From Nitrospirales bacterium (GTDB lineage Bacteria; Nitrospirota; Nitrospiria; Nitrospirales; UBA8639): DNA of 64,000 nt. Positions 63,043 through 64,000 of this stretch are shown here, in pieces (positions within the stretch are counted from its first letter, which is position 1; each line of letters starts with the position of its first letter). A model generated the notes under the pieces. The model was given only the letters and a program-made list of their open reading frames with translations, was not told where the DNA came from and made no database searches. The stretch spans positions 51,756 to 115,755 of the forward strand of contig BQIV01000012.1 of NCBI GenBank assembly GCA_021604005.1, written 5' to 3'. Position numbers and translations under genes: made by a program.

Positions 63043-63849
63043 TCAATCAGCTCTCATATCCTCTAGCACGCGCACCATCTCATGATGAATCATGCCATTG
63101 CTGGCAATGATGTCTTGTCCATAGATGGAAAAGGGTTTTCCTGTGTAGTTGGTGACTTTCCCACCGGCTTCTTCCACGATGAGTGTTCCGGCTGCGGTAT
63201 CCCATGGATTGAGTTTCAATTCCCAAAACCCATCGAATCGGCCACAAGCAACATAGCAAAGATCGATAGCTGCGGTTCCCGTTCGTCGCATCCCACGCGC
63301 ACGTAAAGAGAAAGCGCAAAACTCTTTGAGGTTATTATCGGCCACGGTGTGGACATCATATGCGAAGCCTGTGACGAGCAGCGCATCCCCGAGTTTTGGC
63401 GTGGCGGACACGTGGATTGGTGTATTGTTGAGCCAGGCACCTTTTCCCTTTTGGGCGACGAATAGTTCGTTTCTGGTTGGGTCAAGGACTACGCCTACGT
63501 GAACATCCCCTTCGTATTCAACTCCAATCGATACATTGTACATCGGAAAGCCATGCGCAAAATTCGTCGTCCCATCAAGTGGATCGATAATCCACTTGTA
63601 AGGACTCTGGTCTTGTGTCTGGAGTCCTTCTTCTTCGGCTAAAATTTGGTGAGATGGAAAGGTTCGATTGATGATTCCAATAATAGTTTTTTCTGATGCG
63701 AGGTCAGCTTCGGTGACGAGGTTAATTTGCGATTTTTTGTGAATTTCAAATCCTTTCTTTGCATAGTCTGTCAGGATTGAGCCACCAAGTTGTGCAGCTT
63801 CAATCGCAATGTTAGTCAAGTGATCAAGTTCAGAGTGAGATAGTGACAT
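63043..63849 (-). CDS. suhB: Inositol monophosphatase family protein
   Basis: About 268 residues. The metal motifs EEEGL (Glu), WIDPLDGTTNFAHGFP and the C-terminal NPWDTAAGTLIVEEAGG are intact, so a Mg-dependent sugar- or inositol-phosphate phosphatase is expected; the SuhB assignment is by family resemblance. The frame is open further to 63996, but AGAAGGA seven bases before the ATG at 63849 and the normal family length favour the shorter start; the extension (DADKPQNEEQGRMKQE...) looks disordered. Gene symbol is tentative, because paralogues share the same motifs. Confidence 0.88.
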   Translation of the reverse strand: MSLSHSELDHLTNIAIEAAQLGGSILTDYAKKGFEIHKKSQINLVTEADLASEKTIIGIINRTFPSHQILAEEEGLQTQDQSPYKWIIDPLDGTTNFAHGFPMYNVSIGVEYEGDVHVGVVLDPTRNELFVAQKGKGAWLNNTPIHVSATPKLGDALLVTGFAYDVHTVADNNLKEFCAFSLRARGMRRTGTAAIDLCYVACGRFDGFWELKLNPWDTAAGTLIVEEAGGKVTNYTGKPFSIYGQDIIASNGMIHHEMVRVLEDMRAD

Positions 63850-64000
63850 GTTCGTCCTTCTATAGAACCCTCTGCAAAAGTTAGCTGAGTTGTCGGTCTT
63901 CTCTTTCGGGTCGTCTTTTTGAGGAGGCCTGTGTGTCTCGCTCTCTTGTTTCATTCTTCCTTGCTCCTCGTTTTGCGGCTTGTCAGCATCGCTCATCGGG

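Noticed and set aside
63850..63996. N-terminal extension of the inositol monophosphatase
   Set aside because: Low-complexity charged sequence; a good ribosome binding site and family length support the start at 63849.

Overview
The window looks like a chromosomal stretch of a Gram-negative bacterium. It carries outer-membrane efflux lipoproteins, a TolC-type channel, an OmpA peptidoglycan anchor and many exported proteins. Base composition is roughly half G+C. Content and style (TetR-linked efflux operons, SUMF1 and TIR proteins, hybrid kinases, 7-bp-period intergenic repeats) would suit Nitrospirota, perhaps a marine Nitrospira relative, but no rRNA or lineage marker is present, so this is inference. 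I saw no tRNA, rRNA, CRISPR array or complete transposase gene.

Layout. 1-5.7 kb: type IIA topoisomerase subunit A (cut by the left edge), an M23 peptidase and a solitary MreB. 5.7-13.6 kb: secreted and small proteins (sugar dehydrogenase, zinc-ribbon proteins, a propeller plus carbohydrate-binding protein, a SnoaL-like protein, an FG-GAP repeat protein). 13.7-17.8 kb: an array of six cores about 93 bp apart leading into a hydantoinase A/B operon. 17.8-20.8 kb: a more A+T-rich accessory patch with a 225-bp MITE that has an 8-bp target duplication, a Fic protein, a paralogous pseudogene remnant and an HNH nuclease. 21-28.3 kb: DUF898/M48 pair, a lipoprotein, a palindromic repeat, an NlpC/P60 lipoprotein, Lon and a CBS protein.

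28.6-34.7 kb: TetR, ABC permease, ATPase, HlyD-type adaptor, NodT-type lipoprotein and a SUMF1 protein, tightly packed behind a sigma70-like promoter overlapped by a palindrome. 35-35.5 kb: DUF4160/DUF2442 pair. 36.1-41.7 kb: the most interesting locus, encoding an exported protein, a membrane TIR protein with a predicted periplasmic domain, a trypsin-like/SUMF1 fusion and a trypsin-like/PEGA protein; both trypsin-like domains have Gly where the catalytic Asp is expected. 42-49.7 kb: DUF502 protein and a TetR-MFP-RND-TolC efflux operon. 49.8-52.7 kb: release factor 3 and a DUF4143 ATPase. 53-58.8 kb: CHASE2-adenylate cyclase, FecR protein and Big/OmpA lipoprotein. 59-62.5 kb: two convergent sensor kinases. 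63-63.9 kb: inositol monophosphatase.

Functionally the window is dominated by the envelope: two export systems each under its own TetR regulator, cell-wall hydrolases, signal transduction, and the TIR/peptidase-like locus that may sense events in the periplasm. Repeats are unusually rich: a dispersed palindromic element (two full copies and one partial), a MITE, the 93-bp array, and short tracts with a degenerate 7-bp period in several spacers, one of which runs through the start of a gene.
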